A stretch of DNA of 64,000 nt from Oryzobacter telluris (GTDB lineage: Bacteria; Actinomycetota; Actinomycetes; Actinomycetales; Dermatophilaceae): contig NZ_CP170723.1 of NCBI RefSeq assembly GCF_043099285.1, forward strand, positions 620,001-684,000, read 5' to 3'. The position numbers and the translations under genes were made by a program. A model generated the notes under the pieces. That model saw only the letters and a list, made by a program, of their open reading frames with translations. It made no database searches and was not told where the DNA came from. This document shows, in pieces, positions 16,124-24,772 of this stretch. Each line of letters starts with the position of its first letter. Within the stretch, counting starts at the first letter, position 1.

Positions 16124-18028
16124 TCAGCCGAACCGCGGCCACATGTCGTTGGGGTCGCGCCGGCCGAACAGCTGGCGCCACGACCCCATCCGCGTGCCCT
16201 TCGCGTCCCAGAGGACGAGCCGGTACACCGCCGCCTGCCGCGCGTTCTCGACCTCGAGGACCCCGGTGCCGCCGTGCAGCGCCACCACCTCGGAGACGGG
16301 GTACGACGACGCGGTCACCGCGAGCAGCTGGGCCTTCGCGGCTCCCGGGGCGATGACGAGGAACCGGCCGATCTCCGCCCGCATCGGGGGCAGCCGCGTC
16401 GCGAACGGCCGCGTGGCGTCCTCGACCGCGATCGGCCGGGCGGTCTCGACGTCGGCCGAGCCGACCTTGGCGCGCCCGTCGTCACGGACCCGCACCGTGC
16501 GCAGCAGCGCCCCGTCCTGCGTGCGGGTGTGCACGACGACGACTCGGCCGAGCCCCGGCCGGCCGACCGCCACCCACGGCGCCAGGACGTCACCGGGCAC
16601 GTCGGCCTCGAGGACGACCGTGCTCGTCAGCGACGCCTCGGGCTGGCCGCACGCCGCGGCGACGAACGGCCCCACCGCGGCGAGCACCGCCGCCGACGGG
16701 TCGGTCTCGGCGGCCCGCTGCGTGCCGAGGGTGACCCGCTGCGGCCCCGCGGGGGAGCCGTCGAACGGCCCGATCCGCACCCGCAGCGCAGGCCCCGGCG
16801 GCAGCGCCAGGCCGACGGTCGACATCCCGTCGATGAGGCCGACCTCGCGCCACTGGCGCCGGACCCCGCCGGCCGGTGTGTAGGTGACCTGCGGCGAGTA
16901 GGCGCAGCGCAGCACCTGCGGGCGCGAGAGCAGGAGCAGCAGGCCCTGCGTGCCGTCGAGCGTCGGCAGCGCCACGGCGACGGCGTCGTCGGCGTCCTCG
17001 ATCTCGTCGACCCGCAGGACCACCTCGCGCAGCGCCGACGCCGGGGCCCCCTGCGGGCCGGCGAAGACCCGCAACGTCGTCGAGCCCTCGCGCGACAGGT
17101 TGCGCCGGGCGATGACGATGCGCCGGCTGCGCACGTCGTCGGCCCACAGCACCGTGGCGCCGGGGTCGCCCTGGGCCACCATCGCGGCGAGGTCGGGGTC
17201 GCGCCCGTGGCGGCCGCGGCCCACCCAGGTGCGGGTCCGCGCCCAGCTCGGGTCGCCGGCCGGCGGGACCGGGCGCACGGCGGGGGTGGCCGGCTGGTCG
17301 GGGACGACGGTGGTCCCCACCGCCCAGGCGGCCGCCGCGAGCCCCGCAGCGGCCGTCCCCCCGAGCACGAGCGAGCGACGGTGCAGCCGCCCGGCGACCG
17401 ACGCCACGAGGGCCGCGGGGTCGGGTGGCTCGTCGAGGTCGCGCAGCAGCACGGTGACGGCGTCCGAGACGTCGTGCTCCACCGCCCACCGGGCCGGCTC
17501 GAGACCGGAGGCCGACCGCGCGGCGTCGTGGGTGGCCGCGAGCCGTCCGCGCAGGGAGGTGGCGGCCTCGCGCACGGGGGCAGGGGAGCGGTCGAGGAGG
17601 TGGGCCACCTCGTCGGGCCCGGCGTCCCACACCTCGTGCGCGGCGAGGGTGGCGCGCTCGAGCGGGCTCGCGGCGCGCAGCGTGGCGACGAGCGCGAGGA
17701 GGACGGGGTCGGCCTCACCGGAGGACGACGCGTCCTCCCAGGGGACGGCCGACGGCACCGCGGGCCGCGCGGGCTCGGGCGGCGTCGCCACCGCGGGGCG
17801 CGTCCGGGCCGCGGTGGAGAGGGAGGCCGCGAGGACCGCGGCGCGGGAGCGCTCGGCCGGCCGCCCGTCCTCCAGCGCCTCGTCCCAGTGCCGGACGATC
17901 CCCACGAGGACGTCGGTGGTGACCCGGCGGGCGACCTCGGCGTCGAGCACGACGACGTGGGCGACCGCCTCGAGGTCGGGCCAGCGGGCGGCCACGAACT
18001 CGCGGACGTCGTCATCCACGGGGCTCAC
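16124..18028 (-). CDS. ECF-sigma-like/transmembrane/outside-domain fusion, paralogue 3
   Basis: 634 residues, GTG start. Sigma region 2-like (VREFVAARWPDLEAVAHVVVLD) and region 4-like (SPLERATLAAHEVWDAGPDEVAHLLDR) blocks are followed by a membrane helix near 235-260 (RRSLVLGGTAAAGLAAAAWAVG) and an outside region containing ATVLWADDVRSRRIVIARR, equivalent to blocks in the other two copies. Sigma regions are recognisable only by similarity to SigE-family ECFs; Trp and Arg positions typical of promoter melting are poorly kept. Neighbours on the other side are PhoU and SenX3-RegX3, with no obvious functional link. Confidence 0.65.
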   Translation of the reverse strand: MSPVDDDVREFVAARWPDLEAVAHVVVLDAEVARRVTTDVLVGIVRHWDEALEDGRPAERSRAAVLAASLSTAARTRPAVATPPEPARPAVPSAVPWEDASSSGEADPVLLALVATLRAASPLERATLAAHEVWDAGPDEVAHLLDRSPAPVREAATSLRGRLAATHDAARSASGLEPARWAVEHDVSDAVTVLLRDLDEPPDPAALVASVAGRLHRRSLVLGGTAAAGLAAAAWAVGTTVVPDQPATPAVRPVPPAGDPSWARTRTWVGRGRHGRDPDLAAMVAQGDPGATVLWADDVRSRRIVIARRNLSREGSTTLRVFAGPQGAPASALREVVLRVDEIEDADDAVAVALPTLDGTQGLLLLLSRPQVLRCAYSPQVTYTPAGGVRRQWREVGLIDGMSTVGLALPPGPALRVRIGPFDGSPAGPQRVTLGTQRAAETDPSAAVLAAVGPFVAAACGQPEASLTSTVVLEADVPGDVLAPWVAVGRPGLGRVVVVHTRTQDGALLRTVRVRDDGRAKVGSADVETARPIAVEDATRPFATRLPPMRAEIGRFLVIAPGAAKAQLLAVTASSYPVSEVVALHGGTGVLEVENARQAAVYRLVLWDAKGTRMGSWRQLFGRRDPNDMWPRFG

Positions 18029-18048
18029 CCCGCCAGTGTCACACCGGG
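18029..18048 (-). promoter_or_regulatory. Shared promoter box of the sigma-like paralogues (copy 3)
   Basis: Minus strand reads GGTGTGACACTGGCGGG before the GTG, identical over at least 15 bases to copy 1. GACACT ends 6 nt from the start codon. Confidence 0.5.
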
Positions 18049-18076
18049 AGCGGACCGCGGCGAGGGGCGTCGAGGG

Positions 18077-18778
18077 TCAGCGGCGGTGCAGGACGGGGGC
18101 GTCGTCCTCGACGTCCTCGTGGCTGTCCTCGCTGCGCGGGTCGAACTCGCCGGTGACCAGCCAGATGACGCGGTGCGCGACGCTGACGGCGTGGTCGGCG
18201 AACCGCTCGTAGTACCGGCCGAGCAGGGTGATGTCGACCGCGGCCTCGGTGCCGTGGGTCCAGGTGCCGTCGGTGACGTGCGAGAACAGCTCGCGGTGCA
18301 GGTCGTCCATCGCGTCGTCGTCGCGCTCGATCTCCTGGGCGGCGACGACGTCGCGGGCGGCGATGACCGAGCCGGCCTTCTCGACGATGCGCTCGGCGAC
18401 CTGACCCATCTGCAGGATGGTCGCGCGCAGCTCGGCGGGCACGGCCGACTCGGGGTAGCGCAACCGCGCGACCTTGGCGACGTGGCGGGCGAGGTCGCCC
18501 ATCCGCTCGATGTCGCTGCTCATCCGCATGCTCGTGACGATGACGCGCAGGTCGGTGGCGACCGGCTGCTGGCGCGCGAGGAGGTCGAAGGACATGAGGT
18601 CGAGCTCGGCACGGCGGGCGTCGATCTCGGCGTCGGCGGCGATGACCGAGTCGGCGAGGTGGATGTCGGCGTCGAGCAGGGCGGTCGTGGCGCGGTTCAT
18701 CGCCGAGGCGGCGAGGTGCGTCATCTCGACGAGCGTCTCGGCGACCCGGTCGAGCTCCTCGTGGAAGGCCTTGCGCAT
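18077..18778 (-). CDS. phoU: Phosphate signalling protein PhoU
   Basis: 233 residues forming two three-helix PhoU repeats: MRKAFHEELDRVAETLVEMTH, MRMSSDIERMGDLARHVAKV, and the second repeat ending YYERFADHAVSVAHRVIWLVTG. The E/D-x3-R/D metal-cluster positions are visible in both repeats. PhoU mediates between the Pst transporter and the phosphate sensor kinase, repressing the Pho regulon when phosphate is plentiful. ATG at 18,778 was chosen over longer upstream reading because of the conserved MRKAFHEEL start and an AAGGA site 10 nt before it. Divergent from senX3. Confidence 0.92.
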   Translation of the reverse strand: MRKAFHEELDRVAETLVEMTHLAASAMNRATTALLDADIHLADSVIAADAEIDARRAELDLMSFDLLARQQPVATDLRVIVTSMRMSSDIERMGDLARHVAKVARLRYPESAVPAELRATILQMGQVAERIVEKAGSVIAARDVVAAQEIERDDDAMDDLHRELFSHVTDGTWTHGTEAAVDITLLGRYYERFADHAVSVAHRVIWLVTGEFDPRSEDSHEDVEDDAPVLHRR

Positions 18779-19025
18779 CAGTGGGGTGTCCTTCGGTGCT
18801 GGTCGGTGTCGGGTCCGGCGTCCGGATGGCCGGTCCCGGTGCGGCGGCGCCGTCCCCGCACGGGGCGATGGCACGTCGAGCCGCGGCGGACGGCATCGTC
18901 GCCTCCGGCACTGTCGCAGCCCGCGGTGAACCGGAGGCGCACCGAAGGTGAACATCTGGAGGTGGCCCCGCCCAGGGGCCCCCAGGTGCACCGGAGCCCG
19001 GTCCACCGGGCCGTACCCTGACCAC

Positions 19026-20213
19026 GTGGACCCTGTGCTCGCGGCGACCCTCGGCGGGGCGGTCGGCCTCGTCATCGGGGCGGTCGCCGTCGTCGCCACG
19101 CGCTGGTCCGAGCGCTCCTCCGCCGATCCCGAGCCCGAGGAGCCGCCGCTGCCGCGCGGGGTCGGCGAGGTCCTGTCGGTGCTGCGCTCCATCGCCGTCG
19201 TGCTCGACGCCAGCGACGCGGTGGTCAACACCTCCGCCTCCGCGGTCAGCTACGGGCTGGTCCGCCACGGCGAGCTGGTCCACTCCGAGCTGCGCCACCT
19301 CGCCCGCCAGGTCCGGCGCGACGGCATGATCCGCGAGGCCGAGCTCGACCTCACCCGCGGACCCAACACCGACGCCAGCGCCGTGATGCGGGTGCGCGTG
19401 GCCCCGCTCGCGGTCTCCCACGTCCTCGTCCTCGCGGAGGACCACACCCAGGCCCGCCGCGTCGAGGAGGTCCGCCGCGACTTCGTGGCCAACGTCAGCC
19501 ACGAGCTCAAGACGCCCGTGGGTGGCATCTCGCTGCTGGCCGAGGCGGTCCTCGACGCCAAGGAGGACCCGCAGGCGGTGCAGCGCTTCGCCGAGCGCAT
19601 CCTCGTCGAGTCGGCCCGCCTCACCCGGCTCGTCCAGGAGATCGTCGACCTCTCGCGCCTCCAGGTGGCGGACACGCTCCACGAGCCCGAGCTCGTCGAC
19701 CTCGGGGTCGTCGTGGCCGAGGCCGTGGACCGGGTCCGCGTGGGGGCCGAGTCGCGCGACATCGAGCTCGCCCTCCTCGCCGACGAGGGGCTGCGGGTCT
19801 TCGGCGACGGCGAGCTGCTGACCACCGCCGTGACCAACCTCGTGACCAACGCGGTCAACTACAGCGGCTCGGGCACGCGCGTGGGCGTGCGGGCCCGCCG
19901 GTCCGGCGACGCGGTGGAGGTCACCGTCACCGACCAGGGCGTCGGCATCCCCCCGGCCGAGCAGGAGCGGATCTTCGAGCGGTTCTACCGCGTCGACGAG
20001 GCGCGCTCGCGGGCCACGGGCGGCACCGGCCTCGGGCTGGCGATCGTCAAGCACATCAGCAACAACCACGGGGGTGAGGTGGGCGTGTGGAGCCAGGAGG
20101 GGCGCGGCTCGACGTTCACGATGACGCTTCCCGCGGCGGCCGACCGGCCGATCGCGGATGACGAGCCCGGCCGACCCCGGCCGGTGCCCAGCGAGGAGAA
20201 GAGCAGCGCATGA
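19026..20213 (+). CDS. senX3: Phosphate sensor histidine kinase SenX3
   Basis: 395 residues. An N-terminal membrane helix (about 3-26) is followed by a PAS-like region, the dimerisation/H-box (FVANVSHELKTPVGG), and a GHKL ATPase with N-box (NLVTNAVNYS), DQGVGIP and GGTGLGLAIVKHI. It autophosphorylates on the H-box His and passes phosphate to RegX3, controlling phosphate uptake with PhoU and Pst. GTG 19,026 follows TACCCT (19,014-19,019) by 6 nt. Overlaps regX3 by 4 nt. Confidence 0.93.
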   Translation: MDPVLAATLGGAVGLVIGAVAVVATRWSERSSADPEPEEPPLPRGVGEVLSVLRSIAVVLDASDAVVNTSASAVSYGLVRHGELVHSELRHLARQVRRDGMIREAELDLTRGPNTDASAVMRVRVAPLAVSHVLVLAEDHTQARRVEEVRRDFVANVSHELKTPVGGISLLAEAVLDAKEDPQAVQRFAERILVESARLTRLVQEIVDLSRLQVADTLHEPELVDLGVVVAEAVDRVRVGAESRDIELALLADEGLRVFGDGELLTTAVTNLVTNAVNYSGSGTRVGVRARRSGDAVEVTVTDQGVGIPPAEQERIFERFYRVDEARSRATGGTGLGLAIVKHISNNHGGEVGVWSQEGRGSTFTMTLPAAADRPIADDEPGRPRPVPSEEKSSA

Positions 20214-20890
20214 CCCGCATCCTGATCGTCGAGGACGAGGTGTCCTTCTCGGACCCGCTCTCCTACCTCCTGAGCAAGGAGGGCTACGAGGTCTCCGTGG
20301 CCGAGAACGGGAACGACGCCCTCACCGAGTTCGACTCCGCCGGTGCCGACCTCGTCCTCCTCGACCTCATGCTCCCCGGCCTGTCCGGGGTGGACGTGTG
20401 CCGCGCACTGCGGCAGCGCTCGAACGTGCCGGTCATCATGCTGACCGCCAAGGACAGCGAGATCGACAAGGTCGTGGGCCTCGAGCTCGGCGCCGACGAC
20501 TACGTCACCAAGCCGTACTCCTCGCGCGAGCTGCTCGCCCGCATCAAGGCGGTGCTGCGCCGCCTCTCCGAGCCCGAGGAGCTGCTGCCCACCACGCTCG
20601 AGGCCGGCCCGGTGCGGATGGACGTCGAGCGGCACGTCGTGACGGTGCGCGGTGCGCAGGTGTCGCTGCCGCTCAAGGAGTTCGAGCTGCTCGAGATGCT
20701 GCTGCGCAACACCGGCCGCGTGCTGACCCGGATGCAGCTGATCGACCGCGTGTGGGGCAGCGACTACGTCGGCGACACCAAGACGCTCGATGTCCACATC
20801 AAGCGGTTGCGCGCCAAGGTCGAGACCGACCCGGGCAACCCGGGCCACATCCTCACCGTGCGGGGGCTGGGCTACAAGTTCGAGTCCTGA
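20210..20890 (+). CDS. regX3: Phosphate response regulator RegX3
   Basis: 226 residues. The receiver domain (1-120) has the acidic pocket IVEDE, phospho-acceptor Asp in LVLLDLMLPG and Lys in VTKPYS. The OmpR-type winged helix (about 130-226) ends with the conserved ILTVRGLGYKFE. Partner of SenX3, with an ATGA overlap. A short perfect hairpin (TCCTGA-GCGG-TCAGGA, 20,885-20,900) spans its stop and that of the convergent lipoprotein gene and may serve both. Confidence 0.94.
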   Translation: MTRILIVEDEVSFSDPLSYLLSKEGYEVSVAENGNDALTEFDSAGADLVLLDLMLPGLSGVDVCRALRQRSNVPVIMLTAKDSEIDKVVGLELGADDYVTKPYSSRELLARIKAVLRRLSEPEELLPTTLEAGPVRMDVERHVVTVRGAQVSLPLKEFELLEMLLRNTGRVLTRMQLIDRVWGSDYVGDTKTLDVHIKRLRAKVETDPGNPGHILTVRGLGYKFES

Positions 20891-20894
20891 GCGG

Positions 20895-21359
20895 TCAGGA
20901 GCGGTCGAACTGGGCGTAGTAGCCCGTGGGCGCGAGGACCGGCACGAGGACGAGGTTGGCGCCGGAGGCCGGCGTCGTGACGGTGAGCTGGACGACCTCG
21001 CCCGGCCCGCCGGGGACGTCGCTGAGCAGGACGCTCGAGGACCCCTCGGACAGGGTGCCGCCGGAGCTGGCGGGGACGGTGCGCTTGGCCGCCGTCCCGG
21101 TGCCGAGCTGGAAGGAGGCCTCGACCGCCTGGGCGGCGGGGTTGACGGCCTGGCCGACGAGGACGCCCTCGCCGCCCTTCTCGGCCACGACGACGACGAG
21201 GTTGCGCAGCTCGAGGTCGCCGGTGTCGAGGCGGGAGCCGTCGGCCGGCTGGTAGTCGTACTGCGTCTGGACCGGCGAGAGCACCGCACAGCCCGACGCG
21301 ATGAGGGCGGCACCCGCGAGGGCGGCGGCGCGCAGGGCGAGGGCGGCTCGAGTCGTCAC
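20895..21359 (-). CDS. Putative lipoprotein of unknown function
   Basis: 154 residues from GTG 21,359; an ATG 6 codons upstream is possible but TATCCT lies 7 nt before the GTG, fitting a leaderless start. Signal peptide with hydrophobic core (LRAAALAGAALIA) and lipobox IASGC. The mature domain has beta-rich blocks (LRNLVVVVAEKGGEGVLVGQAVN, GEVVQLTVTTPA) like an immunoglobulin-type copper-chaperone or Pho-linked lipoprotein, without metal-ligand motifs I can name. Next to SenX3-RegX3, which may regulate it. Confidence 0.7.
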   Translation of the reverse strand: MTTRAALALRAAALAGAALIASGCAVLSPVQTQYDYQPADGSRLDTGDLELRNLVVVVAEKGGEGVLVGQAVNPAAQAVEASFQLGTGTAAKRTVPASSGGTLSEGSSSVLLSDVPGGPGEVVQLTVTTPASGANLVLVPVLAPTGYYAQFDRS

Positions 21360-21579
21360 GGGCCCAAGGATATCCATGGCCGGGTCATGGTCCGCCACCC
21401 GTCTCCGGGAGGGGGTGCGGAGGCCTTGTACTCGGTGCGGGTGCGCGCCCCCGCGCCGCGCGCGAAAGCATGAGCGGGGCGGTTCTGTCAAGACCCAACG
21501 ACACCCTGTGGGAGGTGTTCTCAGGCCTCTGACCTGCGAAAACGCCCGGCGCCTCCATTTCGGCGACACGCCGGTGCGT

Positions 21580-21614
21580 GGTATCCTTGGACCCTCGAAA
21601 GGGGACAACACCAC
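21580..21614 (+). promoter_or_regulatory. carD promoter region and ribosome site
   Basis: TATCCT at 21,582-21,587 is a good -10 box; transcription would begin near 21,594, giving a short 5' UTR. AAAGGGGA (21,598-21,605) is the ribosome site before ATG 21,615. No strong -35 is seen. Confidence 0.5.
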
Positions 21615-22097
21615 ATGGTTTTCAAGGTCGGCGAGACGGTCGTGTACCCGCACCACGGGGCGGCGCGCATCGAAGAGATCAACAATCGCACGATCCGCGG
21701 AGAGGAGAAGCTCTACCTCAAGCTGAAGGTCGCCCAAGGCGACCTGGTCATCGAGGTCCCAGCCGAGAACTGCGACCTCGTCGGCGTCCGCGACGTCGTC
21801 TCCAAGGAGGGCCTGGACAAGGTGTTCGAGGTGCTGCGCACCCCCTTCGCCGAGGAGCCCACCAACTGGTCGCGCCGCTTCAAGGCGAACCTCGAGAAGC
21901 TCGCCTCCGGCGACGTCATCAAGGTCGCCGAGGTCGTCCGCGACCTGTGGCGCCGCGACAAGGACCGCGGTCTGTCGGCCGGCGAGAAGCGCATGCTCGC
22001 CAAGGCCCGCCAGATCCTCGTCTCCGAGCTCGCGCTCGCGGAGAAGACCGACGAGGAGAAGGCTGAAGTCATCCTCGACGAGGTCCTCGCGTCCTGA
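21615..22097 (+). CDS. carD: CarD-family RNA polymerase-binding regulator
   Basis: 160 residues, full length. N-terminal RNAP-interaction (Tudor-like) domain MVFKVGETVVYPHHGAARI, and a helical C-terminal DNA-binding domain with the conserved Trp-containing NWSRRFKANLEKL and LWRRDKDRGLSAGEKRML. CarD stabilises RNA polymerase open complexes at many promoters, including rRNA promoters, in actinobacteria. Followed after 34 bp by ispD, the usual order. Confidence 0.95.
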   Translation: MVFKVGETVVYPHHGAARIEEINNRTIRGEEKLYLKLKVAQGDLVIEVPAENCDLVGVRDVVSKEGLDKVFEVLRTPFAEEPTNWSRRFKANLEKLASGDVIKVAEVVRDLWRRDKDRGLSAGEKRMLAKARQILVSELALAEKTDEEKAEVILDEVLAS

Positions 22098-22131
22098 CCG
22101 GGTCGCGCTCGCGCACCCCAATCACACTGAC

Positions 22132-22854
22132 GTGACCGACGCCCACGCTGCCTCCCGCGGCGTGGGCGTCGTCGTCGTCGCCGCGGGGTCCGGGTCGCGC
22201 CTGGGCGCTGACGTGCCCAAGGCGTTCGTCCGGCTGGCCGGACGCCCGCTGGTCGCCCACGCCCTCGAGGCCGTGGCGGGCACGGGCGGTGTCGCCTCCG
22301 TGGTCGTCGTCGTGCCGGTCGAACTCCTCGACCCCTCGGGCCCGCACTGGTCCGGGGTGTCGCTGCCGCCGTCGGCCACCGTCGTGGCCGGGGGCGCCGA
22401 CCGCACGGCCTCGGTCGCGGCCGGCCTGGCCGCGCTGGGCCCCGGGTGCGACGTCGTGCTCGTCCACGACGCGGCCCGCTGCCTCACACCGGTGGCCGTC
22501 TTCGAGCGGGTCGTCGCGGCGGTGCGAGCGGGCGCCGACGGCGTGGTGCCGGGCGTCGCGGTGGTCGACACCGTCAAGGTCGTCGACACCGACGGGTTCG
22601 TCACCGCAACCCCCGAGCGGGAGTCGCTGCGCGCGGTGCAGACCCCCCAGGGCTTCCGGCCCGAGGTACTGAGGGCGGCCCACGCGGGCGGCGTCGTGGC
22701 CACCGACGACGCCGGGCTCGTCGAGGCCCTGGGCCACCGCGTCCTCGTTGTCGAGGGCGACCCGCTGGCCCTCAAGGTCACCACCCCCGCCGACCTCGCC
22801 CTCGCCGAGCGGCTCCTCGCCGGCGGCCCCACCCCCTCCGGAGGACACCTGTGA
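22132..22854 (+). CDS. ispD: 2-C-methyl-D-erythritol 4-phosphate cytidylyltransferase
   Basis: 240 residues, GTG start. CTP-binding loop VVVAAGSGSRLGADVPKAF, VHDAARCL and VQTPQGFRPEVL, then VATDDA near the end: all typical IspD motifs. Third step of the MEP isoprenoid pathway. It overlaps ispF by 4 nt, so the products are made together. Confidence 0.95.
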   Translation: MTDAHAASRGVGVVVVAAGSGSRLGADVPKAFVRLAGRPLVAHALEAVAGTGGVASVVVVVPVELLDPSGPHWSGVSLPPSATVVAGGADRTASVAAGLAALGPGCDVVLVHDAARCLTPVAVFERVVAAVRAGADGVVPGVAVVDTVKVVDTDGFVTATPERESLRAVQTPQGFRPEVLRAAHAGGVVATDDAGLVEALGHRVLVVEGDPLALKVTTPADLALAERLLAGGPTPSGGHL

Positions 22855-23345
22855 GCCCCCTGCCCCGCGTCGGCATCGGTGTCGACGTCCACGCCCTGGC
22901 CCCCGAGGGGGCCGACCGCGAGCTGTGGGTCGCCGGCCTGCACTGGCCGGGCGAGCGCGGGCTCGACGGCCACTCCGACGCCGACGTCGCGGCGCACGCC
23001 GCCTGCGACGCGCTGTTCTCCGCGGCCGGCATCGGTGACCTCGGCGCCCACTTCGGCACCGCGCGTCCCGAGCTGGCCGGCGCCTCCGGCGTCACCCTGC
23101 TGGAGGAGGCGGCGCGCCTCGTGCGCGAGGCCGGCTTCGACATCGGCAACGTGGCCGTGCAGGTCGTCGGCAACCGGCCCAAGGTCGGGTCCCGGCGCGA
23201 CGAGGCACAGGCCGCGCTCTCGGCGGCAGTGGGGGCGCCGGTGTCGGTGAGCGGCACCACCACCGACGGGCTCGGCCTCACCGGTCGTGGTGAGGGAGTG
23301 GCCGCCCTCGCGACCGCCCTCGTCGTCGCGCGCCCCGAGGGCTGA
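22851..23345 (+). CDS. ispF: 2-C-methyl-D-erythritol 2,4-cyclodiphosphate synthase
   Basis: 164 residues, GTG start. Zinc ligands in GIGVDVHAL (Asp and His) and the LDGHSDADVAAHAACDAL motif, ending in the substrate-clamping SGTTTDGLGLTGRGEG. Fifth step of the MEP pathway. Coupled to ispD (GTGA overlap). A strong hairpin follows. Confidence 0.95.
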   Translation: MSPLPRVGIGVDVHALAPEGADRELWVAGLHWPGERGLDGHSDADVAAHAACDALFSAAGIGDLGAHFGTARPELAGASGVTLLEEAARLVREAGFDIGNVAVQVVGNRPKVGSRRDEAQAALSAAVGAPVSVSGTTTDGLGLTGRGEGVAALATALVVARPEG

Positions 23346-23358
23346 CGGCCGGGCCCGA

Positions 23359-23387
23359 ACCACCCGGACACCCCCCGACCGGGTGGT
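23359..23387 (+). terminator. Hairpin terminator after ispF
   Basis: ACCACCCGG (23,359-23,367) pairs perfectly with CCGGGTGGT (23,379-23,387) around an 11-nt loop, 14 nt after the ispF stop. No U-run, as is common in actinobacteria. Confidence 0.6.
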
Positions 23388-23499
23388 GCCGAGGGCGGTG
23401 ATGATGCCCAGTTCGGGCCATGGACAGCCCGGTCGGCGCGGGAGGAACGTTCGCGACAGGGCGCGGGAACGACCTGCGCACGATCATGAGGAGCCTGTC

Positions 23500-24186
23500 A
23501 TGTCCCACCGCCGCCGCATCGCGAGCGCCATCCCCTGTGTCGCGGCCGCGGTGGCCGTCGTCGCGCTGGGTGCCCCACAGGCCGGGGCCGGCACTCCGCA
23601 GACGACCGTGGTGGAGACCGAGCGCTACTTCATCCTGGCCGACCACGTGAACAACGTCGTGGCGTTCGTCAACACGACGAGGGACGTCGCCTGCCGCCCT
23701 GAGGTCGCCGCTGCCGAGGCGGCACTCTTCGCGTGGATCCAGGGCGGGGAGGTGGGGGACCCGCCCGAGTTCCCGGCGACCGAGGGCGCGGTCCCCATCG
23801 AGTTCTCGGTCCACGAGCTGCGGCGCGGGAACCTCGTCGCGTCGGCGAGCACCAGGGTGCCGGTGGAGCTGTGGACCTTCGAGGAGGGCAAGTCGCCCCA
23901 GGCCGGCAACCTCTTCGGCCCGTGCTTCGACACCGACGGTCTCGTCGACGGGACGTCGGACCCGATCGAGCCGGGCAGCATGCTCGCCTCCGGTACCGGG
24001 ACGTGGACCTACCTCGACAACGACTGGTCCGGCTCCGGGCCGAGGTCGAACCCGTTCGGCGACCGCATCGTGGCCTCGCTCTCGGGCGACGGCGGCGACT
24101 ACTCCTACACCGTGCAGCTGAAGAACCTCGTCGTCCGGGGCGAGTACGCGCGGGGCTGGGACTCCTTCCGCCTGCGGGCCCTCTGA
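23500..24186 (+). CDS. Secreted protein of unknown function
   Basis: 228 residues. A Sec signal peptide (RRR, then IASAIPCVAAAVAVVALGAPQAGA) is cleaved probably after AGAG near residue 31. The mature part has two Cys, a beta-rich pattern and repeated Asp/Gly turns (SLSGDGGDYSYTVQLKN) but no recognised domain. GAGGAG precedes ATG 23,500. Stands alone between ispF and a divergent regulator; exported function unknown. Confidence 0.65.
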   Translation: MSHRRRIASAIPCVAAAVAVVALGAPQAGAGTPQTTVVETERYFILADHVNNVVAFVNTTRDVACRPEVAAAEAALFAWIQGGEVGDPPEFPATEGAVPIEFSVHELRRGNLVASASTRVPVELWTFEEGKSPQAGNLFGPCFDTDGLVDGTSDPIEPGSMLASGTGTWTYLDNDWSGSGPRSNPFGDRIVASLSGDGGDYSYTVQLKNLVVRGEYARGWDSFRLRAL

Positions 24187-24242
24187 CGCGACCCCTCACC
24201 CGCCTGCACGGCCCGGGCACGCGGCCGTGCGGGCGTGGTCGG

Positions 24243-24569
24243 TCAGTGCGGGCGCAGTCCGCTCGTGCGCCGGTCGGTGCCGACGATGCGCGCCATCCGC
24301 TGCAGCTCGGCGACGTGGCCGCACAGGGCCTCGCGGCCCGCGGGGGTGAGGACGACGGTCGTCACCTGGCGGCCCTCGCGGACCGCACGGTCCAAGCGGG
24401 TGTAGCCCCGAGTCGTCAGGGCCTTGAGGTGCTTGGACAGGGCCGAGTCGGACAGGCCCATCTCGTCGCGGACCGCGCCGAACTCCGTTCCGGCGGAGGG
24501 GACGAGCAGGGCGCAGATGCGCAGCCGGTGCGGCTCGTGGATCACCTCGTCGAAGACCGGGTAGGGCAT
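24243..24569 (-). CDS. Small winged-helix transcriptional regulator
   Basis: 108 residues: a winged helix of the HTH_34/ArsR-MarR-like group (HEPHRLRICALL, FGAVRDEMGLSDSALSKHLKAL, then a basic wing GYTRLDRAVREGRQVTTVVLTPAGREAL). No metal-binding Cys cluster is seen. TATGCT lies 6 nt before the ATG (plus 24,576-24,581), so the message is leaderless. Divergent from the mycothiol dehydrogenase 200 bp away; regulation of that gene is possible but unproven. Confidence 0.75.
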   Translation of the reverse strand: MPYPVFDEVIHEPHRLRICALLVPSAGTEFGAVRDEMGLSDSALSKHLKALTTRGYTRLDRAVREGRQVTTVVLTPAGREALCGHVAELQRMARIVGTDRRTSGLRPH

Positions 24570-24772
24570 GGCGCGAGCATACGGCCGGTTTTCCTCGCCG
24601 GAAAGGCGACGCGAGACCCGGTCGCTCGGCGATCGCGTGCGCGGGGCGAGGGTCTCGGGCCACCGGGCGTCCCGGCGGCTACCAGCGGAGGACGGAGCGC
24701 GGCTAGCGTGGCGACCGAGCGCGCCGCGGCCTCGTGGCGCCGTCGCAGTCCGTGCCGATCGCAGGAGGAACC

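Noticed and set aside
15881..19021. 1046-codon plus-strand frame opposite the sigma-like genes and phoU
   Set aside because: Opposes genes with clear domains and is Arg/Gly/Asp-rich; a GC shadow.
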